A stretch of DNA of 64,000 bases. Source: Riptortus pedestris (lineage: Eukaryota > Arthropoda > Insecta > Hemiptera > Alydidae). Below are positions 11,596 to 23,646 of this stretch, piece after piece. Numbering within the stretch: the first letter of the stretch is position 1; every line of letters begins with the position of its first letter. The stretch lies in contig CM032231.1 in NCBI GenBank assembly GCA_019009955.1, forward strand, positions 110,597,001 through 110,661,000, in the 5' to 3' direction. The notes under the pieces were generated by a model. The model did not search any database. It was not told where the DNA came from and saw only the letters and a program-made list of their open reading frames with translations. Both the position numbers and the translations under genes were made by a program.

Positions 11596-11859
11596 GGTTG
11601 GGACACGGATCGTGAGAGCAATAGGACTGTTGTATTTATCGGCCCTATTGGCCATAATAAGTCAGGAGCTGCGAGGGGGGACCCCGGGCAGATATTCAAT
11701 TTCCAGCTCCAGCCTGACCGGAAATGAGCTGAACAGGTGCAGTGTTGTAGGCCAGCCCTTATTGTCCATCAACCACTCCACCGTCCGCAACCATATTTCC
11801 CCTCTTGTTTCACAAAATAATGAGTCTTTGGGTCTAGCAGAGGATAAGCCCGATCTAAA
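11596..11859 (+). other. Candidate orphan exon (GC-richer open block with splice-like ends)
   Basis: A block clearly richer in G and C than its surroundings stays open for about 88 codons. It follows a pyrimidine-containing acceptor-like AATAATCTTTGCTAG and ends at a donor-like AAA|GTAAGC. There is no ATG at the start of the frame, so it would be an internal exon. The predicted peptide begins with a hydrophobic stretch (GLLYLSALLAII) and continues serine-rich (SISSSSLTG), with no family that I recognise. It lies between two HINE-like elements and may equally be part of an unrecognised transposon. Confidence 0.22.
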
Positions 11860-11948
11860 GTAAGCAGTGCTATGAATTTGCGTTAATTGACGATATCTTT
11901 ATTATTCGGTTGAAATTTCGTGTTGTTTGCTTATCAAGAAGAAAAAAA

Positions 11949-12806
11949 GTCCGTCACGCATGGACAGCGTAAACTAAGCATAATCCCCTCGTGAAGTTTT
12001 ACAATAGATAAATAATGGTAACACAATATCACCGTGAATAGTAACTGAATAAATACATACGGTAATGAAAAATCGTTCTGTCAATTTCCATAACATTCCA
12101 ACGGAAAACGTCTGAATTGTAAACAAACAGGTCTGCCAACCTCTACAGGTATATTGAAAAATTAATCACCGGAAAGAAAAAAAATTAAAGAAATATATCT
12201 GAATATGACATACAAATATTATTGAAAACTATTATCTATAGCTAGTGCTGTAATTTATAATGAATCACAATAATTTTGACCTCAATCACGCAAATTTTAG
12301 TAATGCAAGAACAAAAGAAAGAGAAAGGGATTAACAGAATGTATATGCATATCTCACAGAGTAAACGTTCAATGCAAACAATATTTTGTTTTTAACCTTG
12401 TAATGAAGTGGTTCATGGTATAACAGCTTATTATTATTATGAAATGAGCAGGAGGAGTGTGGGTTTACTCAAAGCCGAAAACTATAAAATCCAAATATCT
12501 CGGTTAATATTCTGATACAGAAAATATGTAAAATATAACACTTACAGACTATTTTATTTGCAATAAGATTACTTCTATACAATCCGACGTATAGTAACAG
12601 AGATATTTCGAATTTGGAAAATTCCCCGCTTTTTACACCCCCCCCACCCACCTACTCGATTTAAGTCATTAACGATCTAGGTCTTTCTTTTGACATAAAA
12701 CGATTGATATCAAGTTTGGTAAAAATCAAACAAAAATTAGCACCATTGAATATCGCGTCATGAATATGACCTCAGAAACTGATTTCCCTTAAGGAAAATC
12801 TGCTAA
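11949..12806 (+). mobile_element. HINE-like element, type II, microsatellite deleted
   Basis: The 5' end GTCCGTCACGCATGGACAGC is followed by the type II segment (AATAAATACATACGGTAATG, GTAAACAAACAGGTCTGCC). The microsatellite and following block are missing, and the copy ends with the hairpin TTCCCTTAAGGAAAATCTGC plus TAA. Confidence 0.7.
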
Positions 12807-13831
12807 AACACGCCTTCTTTCAACTAAAAATTGATTTAATAGCGGCTGGGTAAACTAAAATCTCAACAAGTCAACATAAAGCATTAATAAAGACGTAATG
12901 CTTACATTATAGCCTTTATTGTGGAGACCAGCCAACATTATTGTAAGTCTTCCCTCTCTATTAACTTTTTACCCTGACGTTATTTTAGGTTTTAGTATGG
13001 TTTTAGACCTTCTTGTTCATATTTTGTAACTAAGAACATAAGCTGATTATTAATTTATAATCTTTTTATTATACAGAAAATGTTTCTTCTGTTCTCTTAG
13101 TGCGATGCAATTGGCATATTTCAATATTTGTTCGTTGCCAGAGCACTGGTGATGGAAGGAAGGTTTTTTTTTTTTTTTTTTGGTATTCTTCTCATCATAA
13201 TCTTTACTAAGTTTGATGGATCTAAAATTGTATTAGCAATTGATACTGAATTTTATCCAAATATCTGATAGCTTCGAATCCCTTAAAAAGAATTTATAAT
13301 AGCTGGTCGAAATGTTTTCTTCATCTTTATATCTTTTAAGAACCTTGAAGCAGGTGTCACTGAATTCTTCATAGTAAAAGAGTTCACAAACTTCATTGCT
13401 TATTTAAAATTATAAGGCGATAAAGGATTAGCTCCCTTAACATTATTAATATAACTATAAATTTAGGCAATAAACTGAGATGTTTTAAGTTAGGATGAGT
13501 ATTAAAGTTTTTTTTTATTTGTTTTGAAGAACCCTTGATAAATTGTATATATAAACAGAGCAAGTTCCAGGTAGGGTGTTAGTTTAAGCAATCAACATCG
13601 TGGTTATTATGACCTTTAGGAAATATAAAATTTAGTCTTGTGGTTATTTTGTACCAGTGTTTTAGTATATAAAGCAATAAAATTACTACTACTACAAGTA
13701 CTAACCTAGGTGCTATTTACATGATAATTCATTAATATACAGTTTTTAATTTCTTGGATTGTTCAACAAACGTATCCTATTCTTGTAGGCCAGCGAGGGC
13801 TAAAACGCTTATGACTAATATCATATGCTTA

Positions 13832-13862
<31 letters not shown>

Positions 13863-14110
13863 GTTTGTATGTAAATATTATTATTAGTATTTATATTTTT
13901 AAAGCTATATGTCTACTCACACACTTTTAGCAGATGATCTGGTAGGAGGGGGGGGGTTTAAAGGGTTGTTGATTTTGGGCAGAAAACATCGCGGTCATCA
14001 ATGCCCAACACTCTTGAGACCGTATTTCAGTTCCCCAATCATGGGAAGTCGCAGACACACGCACGCTAGGACAACTTTTATATATATATATTAAGTTTGT
14101 ATTTTTAAAT
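12807..14110. other. Intergenic stretch with a GT microsatellite
   Basis: No gene or element end was recognised. A (GT)n tract lies at about 13833-13866. A G-run at about 13946-13957 and a short TA-run at about 14080 lie near the start of the next HINE-like remnant. Confidence 0.4.
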
Positions 14111-14114
14111 GTAC

Positions 14115-14460
14115 AGAATTTTGAAAATTCTTAATATCTTCGTTATTATGCGTCGAGTTGATGAATTGTGTAGAACCAATCTTATTGCAAATGCACTGTT
14201 CTATGAATGTTGTTATGTACATGCTTTCACTGTCTTGATTATTAGCCGAGATATTTGCATTTTTTTACCTATTTGGTCTTTAGTAAAACACCACTCCTAC
14301 TAATATCATATTGACGATATGCTATTATATTATGAGACACTTTATCTGAAGCTTAAATGCCAAATATTGTTCTCATATGACCTTTACGTTTTGAGATTAA
14401 TGGAAATACGTAATGCACGTGGGGAATCTCTTTAGTTAACGCAGCCCCTGCGTGGCGGAC
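14115..14460 (-). mobile_element. HINE-like element, type III, 3'-truncated
   Basis: It ends at the family 5' terminus (GCAGCCCCTGCGTGGCGGAC in reverse) followed by a T-run. The type III half is present and the 3' half absent. Confidence 0.65.
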
Positions 14461-14471
14461 TTTTTTTTTTC

Positions 14472-14768
14472 TTGTATCTCCTTTCAAATACAAACACGGA
14501 CTCCAACTTATACTTCCATGCCCTGGAGGTTCCCGTAGCTAGGCTAGTTTTACCGTTGATAGAGACCTCTTTCTTCTTGTATACCACAGAGACAATTGTG
14601 TTCCTTCCTCTTGCTCCAAGTGCCATTAAGGTATGGAATTACTCGTCGCGATTTAGCTGCGATTGCCCAATATTTCTTCTCCCAGTCTTGTTCTTGAGTC
14701 TTACAAACTACGATAATATAGCAATTGTTGGACTTGATGATCTCTCTACAATAACCATCAAGGTTTAG
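14472..14768 (+). other. 98-codon open frame, weakly like a LINE reverse-transcriptase tail
   Basis: The frame contains FLPLAPSAIKVWNYSS, which resembles the S-x-P-x-A-x-R-x-W-N-S tail seen near the C-terminus of some CR1/jockey-type LINE ORF2 proteins. The rest is not recognised and there is no second motif, so the assignment is a guess. It begins directly at the T-run next to a HINE-like terminus. Confidence 0.15.
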
Positions 14769-14770
14769 TA

Positions 14771-15440
14771 TTGCTCTTCTACTTGAAATGTCGAAGCTGC
14801 TATTCAGCGCACAATCTAGTTTTTAGAGAGCTGATTAAATTTGGTGGTGAGGCCATCTGGATACGCGATGTTAAGGTAGCCTTTCCATTTAGTCATATTT
14901 ATTAGATGTTATTGGAACGATGTATACATATATTCACATATATATCGGTACATATATTTATATACGTAAACACAAATACATATTTTACTACTTACTTCTG
15001 ACAGCACACACAAACTCACCTCCATATACTTTTCTTTTTCTTGCGCCTTCCTTACACTATTTCGAACAGCTCACCATATACCATTTATCTATTAAGGAGC
15101 AAGTTAGTTAGTTAGCAACATAGATCTGTTAGAGCAAGTTCTAAAGCGAAGATGAACACCGAAAAGTTATTATTTGGATTGATATAATCCGATTGGATAA
15201 ATTAGTTCTCTGTAGAGCATAATGGAAGAGTAGAGAGCTTTTTGAAAAATGAGGAAAGCCGAAAATAATAAAGATGAATGAATGTGGTAATGGTCAACTA
15301 ATGGATTTTTGTAACTTAAATGACAGTTTAGCTATTGTTTCGAAATATATTTTCTTCCTTTATCAAGGCAATAAAATATTAATAATAAATATAATATTAA
15401 CAATTCGCAGAAAAATAAAAATATATTGATTAGATTTAAT
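14771..15440. other. Intergenic stretch, no gene seen
   Basis: AT-rich with ATAC/TATA-type simple patches near 14920-14985. Nothing coding is supported. Confidence 0.4.
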
Positions 15441-15447
15441 TGTCTTA

Positions 15448-15648
15448 ATGACAAGTACAAACAACCCTATATGCAAATACTGCAATAAGTACCTAACGAT
15501 AAAACATACTCGTATACTGCCAGACTGCATTCAAAGAAAAAACCTTCACATACCCCACGATATGACAGAGCTACTAACTGACAGCAGCCAATATATTCCA
15601 CAAATACAAATATATCTAAAACATATAAACATTTACAAATACATATAG
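15448..15648 (+). pseudogene. C-terminal scrap of a LINE ORF2 (jockey/I-type retrotransposon)
   Basis: The frame reads NPICKYCNKYLTIKHT... and ends IYLKHINIYKYI before a stop. The C-x2-C-x8-H arrangement followed by L-P-D-C resembles the small cysteine/histidine motif closing ORF2 after the RNase H region in jockey/I-type non-LTR retrotransposons. It is followed by HIPHDMTELL and the short final helix, as is usual in those proteins. The insertion in TRILPDC and the lack of any upstream reverse-transcriptase sequence show a dead, 5'-truncated copy. A sister scrap with NCNVCNSPLTIKHIL lies at 42507-42633. The exact clade cannot be fixed from 67 codons. Confidence 0.6.
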
Positions 15649-15743
15649 AATAAAATACAATAGGTCTACAGCATATTTAAAAGTGATAACTTTTATTATA
15701 TTCATTTAGACAAAGTACGGATATGAGAAACACCCAGAGATGT

Positions 15744-15921
15744 ATTATTATTATTATTTATTAACGTCCACTTTTTGCAACTTAGGCTAATTGGGATGGG
15801 TTATCTACAGGTTACCAACCTTTTCTAGTCTGGGAGGGATTTTAGGATGTTATTTAATGAATTTCATCACTAAATAATTTCCTTTACCCAGGCAAGAATC
15901 GAACTCGCCACTCTAGGTGGA
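15744..15921 (-). mobile_element. tRNA-derived SINE, family 1, lacking most of the tRNA head
   Basis: Read on the minus strand: B box GAGTTCGATTCTTGCC, the GTGATGAAATTCATTAAATA body, the CCTGTAGATAACCC segment and the TTAATAAATAATAAT tail. It stops just upstream of the B box. Confidence 0.75.
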
Positions 15922-16521
15922 TATTTAAGAAATATTTTCCATACGATATAGAAATAAAGTACAACCTAGGTGTACATGAAGGAATAAATATATTATTAAC
16001 TACCCCCTGATCAAAGATCTTGCCAATCACCATCGATGTGGGGCATAAACCAAATAAAAAAAAATGTTTTTTATATGTTTGCAAATAGTTCAGTGACTTG
16101 ACTTTAATGAAAAAACGTTGCCTAAATCTTATTCTATTCCTGTGCATCAATCACTTTCGTCAATTATCAAATGTGGTCGTAACCAATTTTCTTTGAAAGG
16201 CTACTTAGCCTGCAGAAAAGACCGTATGTGTGGTAAGGTTGAATATTTTGTAGATTTATTTACAGCCCTTGAAGAAGCGTATTTCTGGATGTGAATCATT
16301 TGGTGATGTCCGCCATCATGGTCTCATACGTTTCTTAAAAATCTTTATCAAGCCGAGCAGAATGAGGCAGATAAACAGAACTGAAGATGGAATTTTGATT
16401 TGATCGAAATTACTCTCCATACGTAAAGGAAATACTACAGTGAACTTGACAATATCATTCATTCCCACACAGCACAGTTGATAATTAACTCCATAAATAA
16501 ATTATAATTCCCTTTTTAATT
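15922..16521. other. Intergenic stretch, no gene seen
   Basis: No coding frame, RNA gene or element terminus was recognised. Confidence 0.4.
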
Positions 16522-16616
16522 TTAATGGTCGTACTCATGACGCGATTTTCGAAAATTTTCTTCAAAGGTCCATCGATCCTACCCAGGAGATGACGAAAAT
16601 GAGGTCCGTTCAAAAT

Positions 16617-16692
<76 letters not shown>

Positions 16693-16732
16693 CTCTGTTA
16701 ACGCTACGCGGTCGCAATTTTGTTTTTTTTTT
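16522..16732 (-). mobile_element. HINE-like element, 3' block and microsatellite only
   Basis: GTACTCATGACGCGATTTTC and GATCCTACCCAGGAGATGAC (reverse orientation) are followed by a long (TA)n and by CTGTTAACGCTACGCGGTCG. The hairpin and the 5' half are absent. Confidence 0.65.
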
Positions 16733-17865
16733 TTATTTACCCGCAATAACCCATTTATAAGAACTTTTGGAGGAATAGTTAGACAAACTAATTTTTATTT
16801 TATTTTCGGAGTCCTCTGTAAGGTTTCGAAAATTAAATTCGGTCGAAAAAACCCTAAGAGAATAGCCAACCAACCATTCTTAAAAAAAAATACCTTTTCG
16901 AAAGAAAGTACTCTAGGAGAAAATGGTGTACTCGAGTGTGGTGGCTATATTACGTCTTATTATTAATCCAAGAGGTGCAGCTATTAAATATAGAAAACGT
17001 ATCCCGGATACAAAAGGGTACAAGACATTACCATCACTTGAAAGTTTCAAAAGCAGGAAAAATCCTTCTTTCATATCAAAACCTTTTAAGATTTAATATA
17101 GTTCAATTATCGGAATATTTATATAATTGCAAGAAATTAGGACTCTCATCGAAATAATATTCAATAATTGATTCATAGAAAAATAGTAACACTCCAAATT
17201 TGAATGGTTGAAATGTTTTATGGAATGTATACATGCATACATTTGGGTCCTATTGCTCACGCGGTGGAGTTTGTCAGAAATAAACATTTATTAAAAATAT
17301 AATGTTTTGAAGAATTGTTTACACTATTCCAATACGATATTTTAGAATTCTAAGCGTGACTTTCTTCAACCTTGCTTCCGTTAATCGAAACACTTCGCTT
17401 TGCTGAGATTTCCAATATTGGGGTGAGAAACGCCGTTTAAAAGGGGGAGGGGTTGGTTGCTAGCCCTCGTAGTTTCGGAGTACTGTAAGAAAACAAGAAG
17501 AAAAGCCGGCGGGAGTATGAGCGTGTCTGAAAGGACTTAGCGGACAAGTTATGAGGGTGTGAGGTAAATAGGAGGACGTCAGGGGTGATCTGAATGCTAA
17601 GTCGCTCCTGGGGATTTGGGGCTTTTGGCTTCCCCGGGCATCATTCAACTTCACCAGGCACGTTCGTCTTATCTGTCATCAACTACCTCCCAGCTCTACC
17701 AACATTACATTTACTTATTGCGATAACTCCTCTACGTCACAATAAATCTTTTAGCCCTTAATTTGCAAATCGGCTAACCTCAGTCGCTTTTACAGTACAA
17801 TACAGGTGATGATAGAATCGGTTTATTTCATATTTCAAAGGTGGGAGTCAGACTGGTGGAAAAAA
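16733..17865. other. Intergenic stretch, no gene seen
   Basis: Two small open frames (16936-17157 plus, 17460-17654 minus) lack ATG starts in good context and show no motif. A GC-richer patch lies at about 17480-17660. Confidence 0.35.
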
Positions 17866-18290
17866 GTCCGTCACGCAGGGGCTGCGTAAACTAAGCAGAT
17901 TTCCCACGTAAAGTTATACAATAGAGAAATCTCCATACGAGTGCCGATCAGTTACAGAAAAGGCCGAACTAGCTTTTGGCGGGAACCATAGCTCGTCCGT
18001 TACACTTAATAAAAATGCAAATATCTCGGTTAATATTCAAGATAGAGAATAAATGTATATAACAATATTTATAGTAAATTTAATTTGCAATAAGATTGGT
18101 TCTATACAATTTTTCTATCCGACGTATAGTAACGGAGATATTTCGAATTTTCAAAAATCCCCCTCTAACCCCCCCCCCACTGGTCCGATTTCAGTCGTTA
18201 ACGAACTTGATCTTCGTTTTTACATCAAGCGATAAAATACCGAGTTTGGTGACGATTAAACAAAAATGGCGACCGCTAGAGTGTTAATAG

Positions 18291-18348
<58 letters not shown>

Positions 18349-18483
18349 TAGATATATAGTTTTGAACGGACCTCATTTTCGTCATCTCCTGGGTAGGATC
18401 GATGGTAATTTGAAGACATTTTTCGAAAATCGCGTCATGAGTACGACCTCAATAGCTGATTTCCCCTAAGGGAAATCTACTAA
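17866..18483 (+). mobile_element. HINE-like element, type I, complete
   Basis: Both ends are present: GTCCGTCACGCAGGGGCTGC after an A-run, and a near-perfect hairpin followed by CTACTAAA. The (TA)n lies at about 18294-18338. The C-rich tract is eight C long, which puts the recurrent HINE reading frame out of register after about 60 codons. Confidence 0.8.
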
Positions 18484-18550
18484 ATAACATGATAATGAAC
18501 TGCGAAAATCAATGAAATTACTGAGGGTTGGAATGCTGCAAGTAGAAAAA

Positions 18551-19255
18551 GTTCATCGCGTAAACTAAACAGATTTCCCTCTTGAAGATTAATAATAGAT
18601 AAACCTACATACTCCTAACACAACACCACCGTGAATATTAAGTGAATAAATACAAACGGTAATAGGAAATCTTTCTCCTGCCGACGGGAAGCGTCTCAAA
18701 TGTAAACTACAGGTCTGCCAACGGCTCAGCGGAAAGAAAAAAATAACTGAAACATATCAGAATATAACATATCCATTTTTTGAAAATTATCCACTATACC
18801 TAGTAATGTCATTTATAATGTATCAGAATAATTTTTATCGCAATCAATAAATTTCAGTAGTCTAATAATTTAAGACGGCGGGGTGGGGGGTCAAAAGAAC
18901 ATATTTGAATGTATCTCGTTTAAAAAAGGACTCTGGAAAACAATATTTGGTATTTAAGCTTCGAATAATACTACATAACAGAGTATTGTTTACGTGACAC
19001 AAGTAGAAGTGGGAGTTTATGAAGGCTGAGAACTGGAAAATGCATATATTCAATGCAATAAGATTCATTCTATACACTTTTTCGATCCGACTTATGGTAA
19101 AGAATTTTCAAAATTCTCCCTCTCTAAACCCCACCTCCCCCTAGTCTGGTTTCAGCCATTAAAGAACTTGATCTTTTTCTTTTTTTTTACATAAAACGAG
19201 TTCATATCGAGTTTGGTAACGATTAAACAAAAATGGCGAACCCTAGAGCGGTAAC

Positions 19256-19322
<67 letters not shown>

Positions 19323-19349
19323 TCCTGACACTTAAGGGAAATCCGCTAA
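18551..19349 (+). mobile_element. HINE-like element, type II, 3' block deleted
   Basis: The 5' end is slightly shortened (GTTCATCGCGTAAACTAAAC). The type II body and a (TA)n of about 60 bp are present. The sequence then jumps from the microsatellite to the hairpin (CTTAAGGGAAATCCGCTAAA), losing the GGACCTCATTTTCGTCATC block. Confidence 0.75.
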
Positions 19350-20386
19350 AATTGGAATTTCATTTCATTTATTTTTGGAACTAATGCAAAGGACATAGGG
19401 ACGTTTGTTCATTAATTTGAATGAATTTATCAGCTTATCAGTAGAGAGGAGGTTAAAAGTTTCTCTCGTCAAGCCGATAATATTATCAAGGTAAAGTTAT
19501 TATTGTTCGGATATTGAGTTAAAACCCATTATAGATTTCCGGGCATTATTATTGTTTGCTCTTGTATCTAAGGACGTGGACGGATTCCCCCTGAGTTATA
19601 AGTGGCCCACGTGTGGCCAGATGAGCTGGAATATCAAATCGATGAGACCTGGGCTGAGTTACGCAGATCTGAGGCGCTATCTACCCGCAATTTATTTCAA
19701 CTTGCAGCTTGTTAGTGGCAACTCTTAATGCTCTGAAGATAGTAAGCACGAAGCTCTGTGCTCTCGCTGATATGCAATCAAGGATTTCCAACTGTTGACC
19801 TGACCTTTTGACTCGCTTAAATCTCTCTGCATTTCAACTCATCAGGACGAAGTTTTACCATAATCTCCTTATTTCGATCTCCTGGCTCCATTAAATAACC
19901 TTCCCACCTTGTTGTAGAAATATGTGTTCCGGCATCAGACTTCGTATATTCTGTTCTCTATTTTCCCCTTAGTTACTACAAGAAGAACGTAAGAAACACA
20001 ACAGGTTTGGAAGGTAACTGCTAACTCAGTATCCACAAGTACGAATAACTTCTTTAGTACACAAGCTGAATAAAAAATTGTCAGTGAAAATTTTAGAGCA
20101 TTACTTGGCAAACCGGATTGCTTCACTACAATTCTTCAATATTATGCATAATAGGACAGATATTTAAACATTTCAATTTCGCTCATCCCCTAAAACCCTA
20201 GCACATTCTAGTCTCATTTCAGAAATTCACAAACACGTTCATTAGTTTTACATGACACGTTACAAGAGGCTTCAGAACACACCAGGTGTAAAATAATCGG
20301 GTAGAAAGCTCAGCTGTAGCAGTATTATTTTCCCAACGAAACCAACTTTGGACCTAGGTGCTGGCCTTCATGTAAGGAAAAAAAAA
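19350..20386. other. Intergenic stretch; possible decayed copy of the second SINE
   Basis: TACCCGCAATTTATTTCAAC with CAGCTTGTTAGTGGCA near 19681-19722 resembles the minus-strand second SINE at 10998-11096. Otherwise nothing is recognised. Confidence 0.3.
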
Positions 20387-20870
20387 GTCCGTCACGCAGG
20401 GGCTGCGTAAACTGAGCAGATTTGCCACGTAAAGTTTTCCAATAGAGAAATCTGCCAAATAACTGCAGCAGTAGTAAGGTATCTCTAGACCTATTCACGA
20501 GGGACGAATAGTTACGAAAACTCCTGCACTAGCTCTCGGCGGATAGTCCCGAACATAGCCGACTCCTGCCGACCACACACACAATACAAATGCAAATATC
20601 TTGGTTAATATTCAAGATACAGAATAAATGTATAGAACAATATTTATAGTAAATTTAATTTTCAATAAGATTGATTCTATGCAGTTTTCGATCCGACGCA
20701 TAATCAGAATTTTTTTGAATTTTCAAAAATCTCCCCCTCTAACCCCCCCCCCTCCCACTGGTTCGATTTCAGCCGTTAACGAACTTGATCTCTCATTTTA
20801 CATGAAACGCTTAAATATGAAATTTGGTTACGATCAAACAAAAATTACGACCGCAAGAGCGTTAACAGAC

Positions 20871-20901
<31 letters not shown>

Positions 20902-21025
20902 TTTGAACGGACCTCATTTTCGTCATCTCCTGGGTTTGGATCGATGGACATTTGAGGAGGTTTTTCAAAACTCGCGTCATGAGTACGACCTCAATAGCTG
21001 ATTTCTCTTAATGGAAATCTGCTAA
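20387..21025 (+). mobile_element. HINE-like element, type I, complete
   Basis: Complete ends, with GTCCGTCACGCAGGGGCTGC at the start and an imperfect hairpin (TTCTCTTAATGGAAATCTGC) plus TAA. It carries a 92-codon version of the recurrent HINE reading frame (20628-20906), which runs into the (TA)n as alternating Y and I codons. Confidence 0.8.
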
Positions 21026-21119
21026 AACAAGAAGTCATAGAGTTATAAAAATGGTCAAATGACGTTTGTTAAGTTACGGAAAAATGCATCCAACAATTGT
21101 AGAACATCAATAGTTCACA

Positions 21120-21199
21120 TAAGTTTGAGTTTACACAAAACATTTAAATATCGAGTTTGGTAACGGTCAAACAATAATTCTAACCGCTAGAGCGTTAAC

Positions 21200-21263
<64 letters not shown>

Positions 21264-21376
21264 CCTCATTTTCGTCATCCCCTGGTTGGGAGCGATGGAT
21301 ATTTGAGGACTTTTTTTGAAATTCGACTCATGAGTACAACCCCAATGATTCATTTCCCTTGAGGGAAATCTTTTAG
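21120..21376 (+). mobile_element. HINE-like element, 5'-truncated
   Basis: It begins inside the CGAGTTTGGTAACGGTC block, has a (TA)n at about 21203-21260, then the 3' block, and ends in a hairpin CATTTCCCTTGAGGGAAATC whose terminal TGCTAA is altered to TTTTAG. Confidence 0.7.
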
Positions 21377-21400
21377 AAGATTAAAAAAACAAAAAAAAAA

Positions 21401-21664
21401 CTCATTTTTTATCTGGGACAGACAGGCAAGAAGACTGCTACCAGAGTCAACCAACACATGGCTGATATAAAACATCACCGAACAAAAACATCAACCATAG
21501 CTAGAAACGCAAGAGTTTGTTCTCAGCAAATTAAATTCGACGAGACAAAAGTTCTACATAGAGAAGACCACCTCAGTAAAAGTTTAGTTCTAGAAGATCT
21601 CGGCATTAACAAGAGAACAAATACAATAAACGGCATGGTCGGTGTCATACTCTCTGAAACTTAG
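21401..21664 (+). pseudogene. Penelope-like element, GIY-YIG endonuclease fragment
   Basis: The open frame begins FYLGQTGKKTATRVNQHMAD. That is the YIG half of a GIY-YIG nuclease with the downstream T-R-x3-H, as in the C-terminal endonuclease of Penelope-like retroelements. It continues IKHHRTK and KVLHRED before a stop at 21662-21664. The GIY half and the whole reverse transcriptase are missing because a HINE-like element ends 25 bp upstream. There is no internal stop in the remaining codons. A stand-alone GIY-YIG protein is the alternative, but the basic I-K-H-x-R context and the transposon setting favour a retroelement relic. Confidence 0.6.
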
Positions 21665-21721
21665 AAAGCCATAAAATCCAAAACATGTGATTTAATGAAG
21701 TAACTATTCAAATTAAAAAAA

Positions 21722-22140
21722 GTCCGTTACACAGGAGCTGCGTAAACTAAGCAGATTTCTCACGTGAAGTTATACAATAGAGAAGCCGAAGTTATCCATA
21801 CGAGAGCCGAACAGTTACGGCAAAGGGCAGAACTAGCTTTTGACGGGAAACTCAGTCGTCCGTTATATGCCCAAATTTAACAAAAATGCAAATATCTCGG
21901 TTAATATTCAAGAACAATATTTATAGTAAATTTAATTTACAATAAGATTGGTTTTATACAATTTTTTGATCCGACGTATGGTAACGGAGATATTTCGATA
22001 AAATCCCACCCCCTCTAAACCCCCCTTCCACTGGTCCAATTTCAGCCATTAACGAACTTGATCTGTCTTTTTGCATGAAACGTTTAAATATCGAGTTCGG
22101 TAACGATCAAACAAAAATTGCGACCGCTAGAGCGTTAACA

Positions 22141-22236
<96 letters not shown>

Positions 22237-22365
22237 TACAATTTTGAACGGACCTCATTTTCGTCATCTCCTGGGTAGGATCGATGGACATCTGAAGAAA
22301 ATATTCGAAAATCGCGTCATGAGTACGACCACAATAGCTGATTTCCCTTGAGGGGAATCTGCTAA
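21722..22365 (+). mobile_element. HINE-like element, type I, complete
   Basis: Both termini are present; the hairpin reads ATTTCCCTTGAGGGGAATCTGC plus TAA. The microsatellite is compound: (TA)n at about 22144-22200 followed by (GATA)n at 22200-22236. Confidence 0.8.
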
Positions 22366-23124
22366 CATTGCCTGACGAAGATGGACACATTGTCATAGAA
22401 AATTTGCATGCCAACAAAACTTCAAACCGCTAGAGTAGATAGCCGAATGATAGTAAAAAAAAACCTATTAGCCAAATGATGTATTTTTTCCCCTCTCTTT
22501 TAAAGGTAGTCAGTCGTTTGTGGGTGTTGTACGCCTTGGTACGTTCGCTAGTCAACACCTGCCCAAGGTTCAGGTAGGGTCACAACAGGTAAAATTTCTT
22601 TGATTTGTGAGAACAGAAATTTTTCGTTTTTGAAAATACTTGATTCAAGAAAACTATATTCTCACGTATTTCAGAGATGGCTTGATGACTGCTACTGTGG
22701 AAAATGTAGGTGTTTCTAAAATGATCCAGACCGCTATAAAATTATTGTTTTGGTATATGTTGGTCGACGCTCGACTTAGTAGTGCTGTACACCAATAATA
22801 ACATGAGAGGAAGTGAATATATTGTGCCACTGTCGTGCTAGTGTATTTTCCAGCACATCCATTTACTAGTTAAAATGCCAAAGAGGAAATTAAATTCACC
22901 TGCCGGAAGTCCAGTAAATGTAATAAATAATAGTGCTCTCAATGTTGGGTAAAACATTTATTAGGCTAATTTGTGTAATTGTTTTCTCTAATCAAACTCC
23001 AGAAATAATATATTATTTACTGAATGGTAAATTAACAATAAATATTGAAGAACAAAATAAACATAAATTGATGATTACTTCTGGAATAAATCACATATCT
23101 GTCAGCTCTCATTTGAAGAAAAAA
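22366..23124. other. Intergenic stretch with one short ATG frame
   Basis: An ATG with A at position -3 at 22875 opens a 25-codon frame (MPKRKLNSPAGSP...) ending in TAA at 22952. The basic start resembles an N-terminus of many DNA-binding or Gag-like proteins, but it is too short to assign. Nothing else is recognised. Confidence 0.25.
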
Positions 23125-23474
23125 GTTCGTCACGCAGGGGCTCCGTGAACCAAGCAGATTCCCTAAATTGTTATTGTTTATGTAACATGTGTAGAAGTGG
23201 TGGTTTGCTGAAGGCTGAAAACTGAAGAATGCAAATATCTCGGTTAACATTCAAGATAGAGAATAAATGTATATAAAAATATTTATAGTACATTTAATTT
23301 GCAATAAGATTGGTTTTATACAATTTCTTGATCCAACATATAGTAACAGAGATATTTCGAATTTTCAAAAATCCCCCCCTAAACCCCCCCCCCCCCAACT
23401 ATCTACTAGGTAGGATCGATGGACATTTGAAGAAAAATTTCGAAAATCGCGTCATGAGTACGACCTCAATAGCT
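23125..23474 (+). mobile_element. HINE-like element, internally deleted and 3'-truncated
   Basis: It has the 5' end GTTCGTCACGCAGGGGCTCC. The microsatellite is deleted so that the C-rich tract joins CTACTAGGTAGGATCGATGG. It stops at CCTCAATAGCT, just before the hairpin, where the second SINE begins. Confidence 0.7.
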
Positions 23475-23483
23475 ATTGGGTAT

Positions 23484-23613
23484 GGTCGGGCCGGGCCGTT
23501 TTGTGGCCGAGCGGGTTAAAGCGTGGGTATATTTACTATTTATTACCCCCAGTAAGCTGAAGGTAAAAATAGGTGCCAATTCCAATCCGCCAAGGGAGAA
23601 GAATCCGCTACCA
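23484..23613 (+). mobile_element. Second SINE family (tRNA-like) copy
   Basis: The head GTGGCCGAGCGGGTTAAAGC resembles the A-box half of a serine/leucine tRNA. It is followed by CTGAAGGTAAAAATAGGTGC and a B-box-like CCAATTCCAATCCGCC. The same order is found on the minus strand at 10998-11096. A (GT)n tract follows at 23614-23646. Confidence 0.5.
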
Positions 23614-23646
23614 GTGTGTGTTTGTGTTTTGTGTGTGTGTGTGTGT

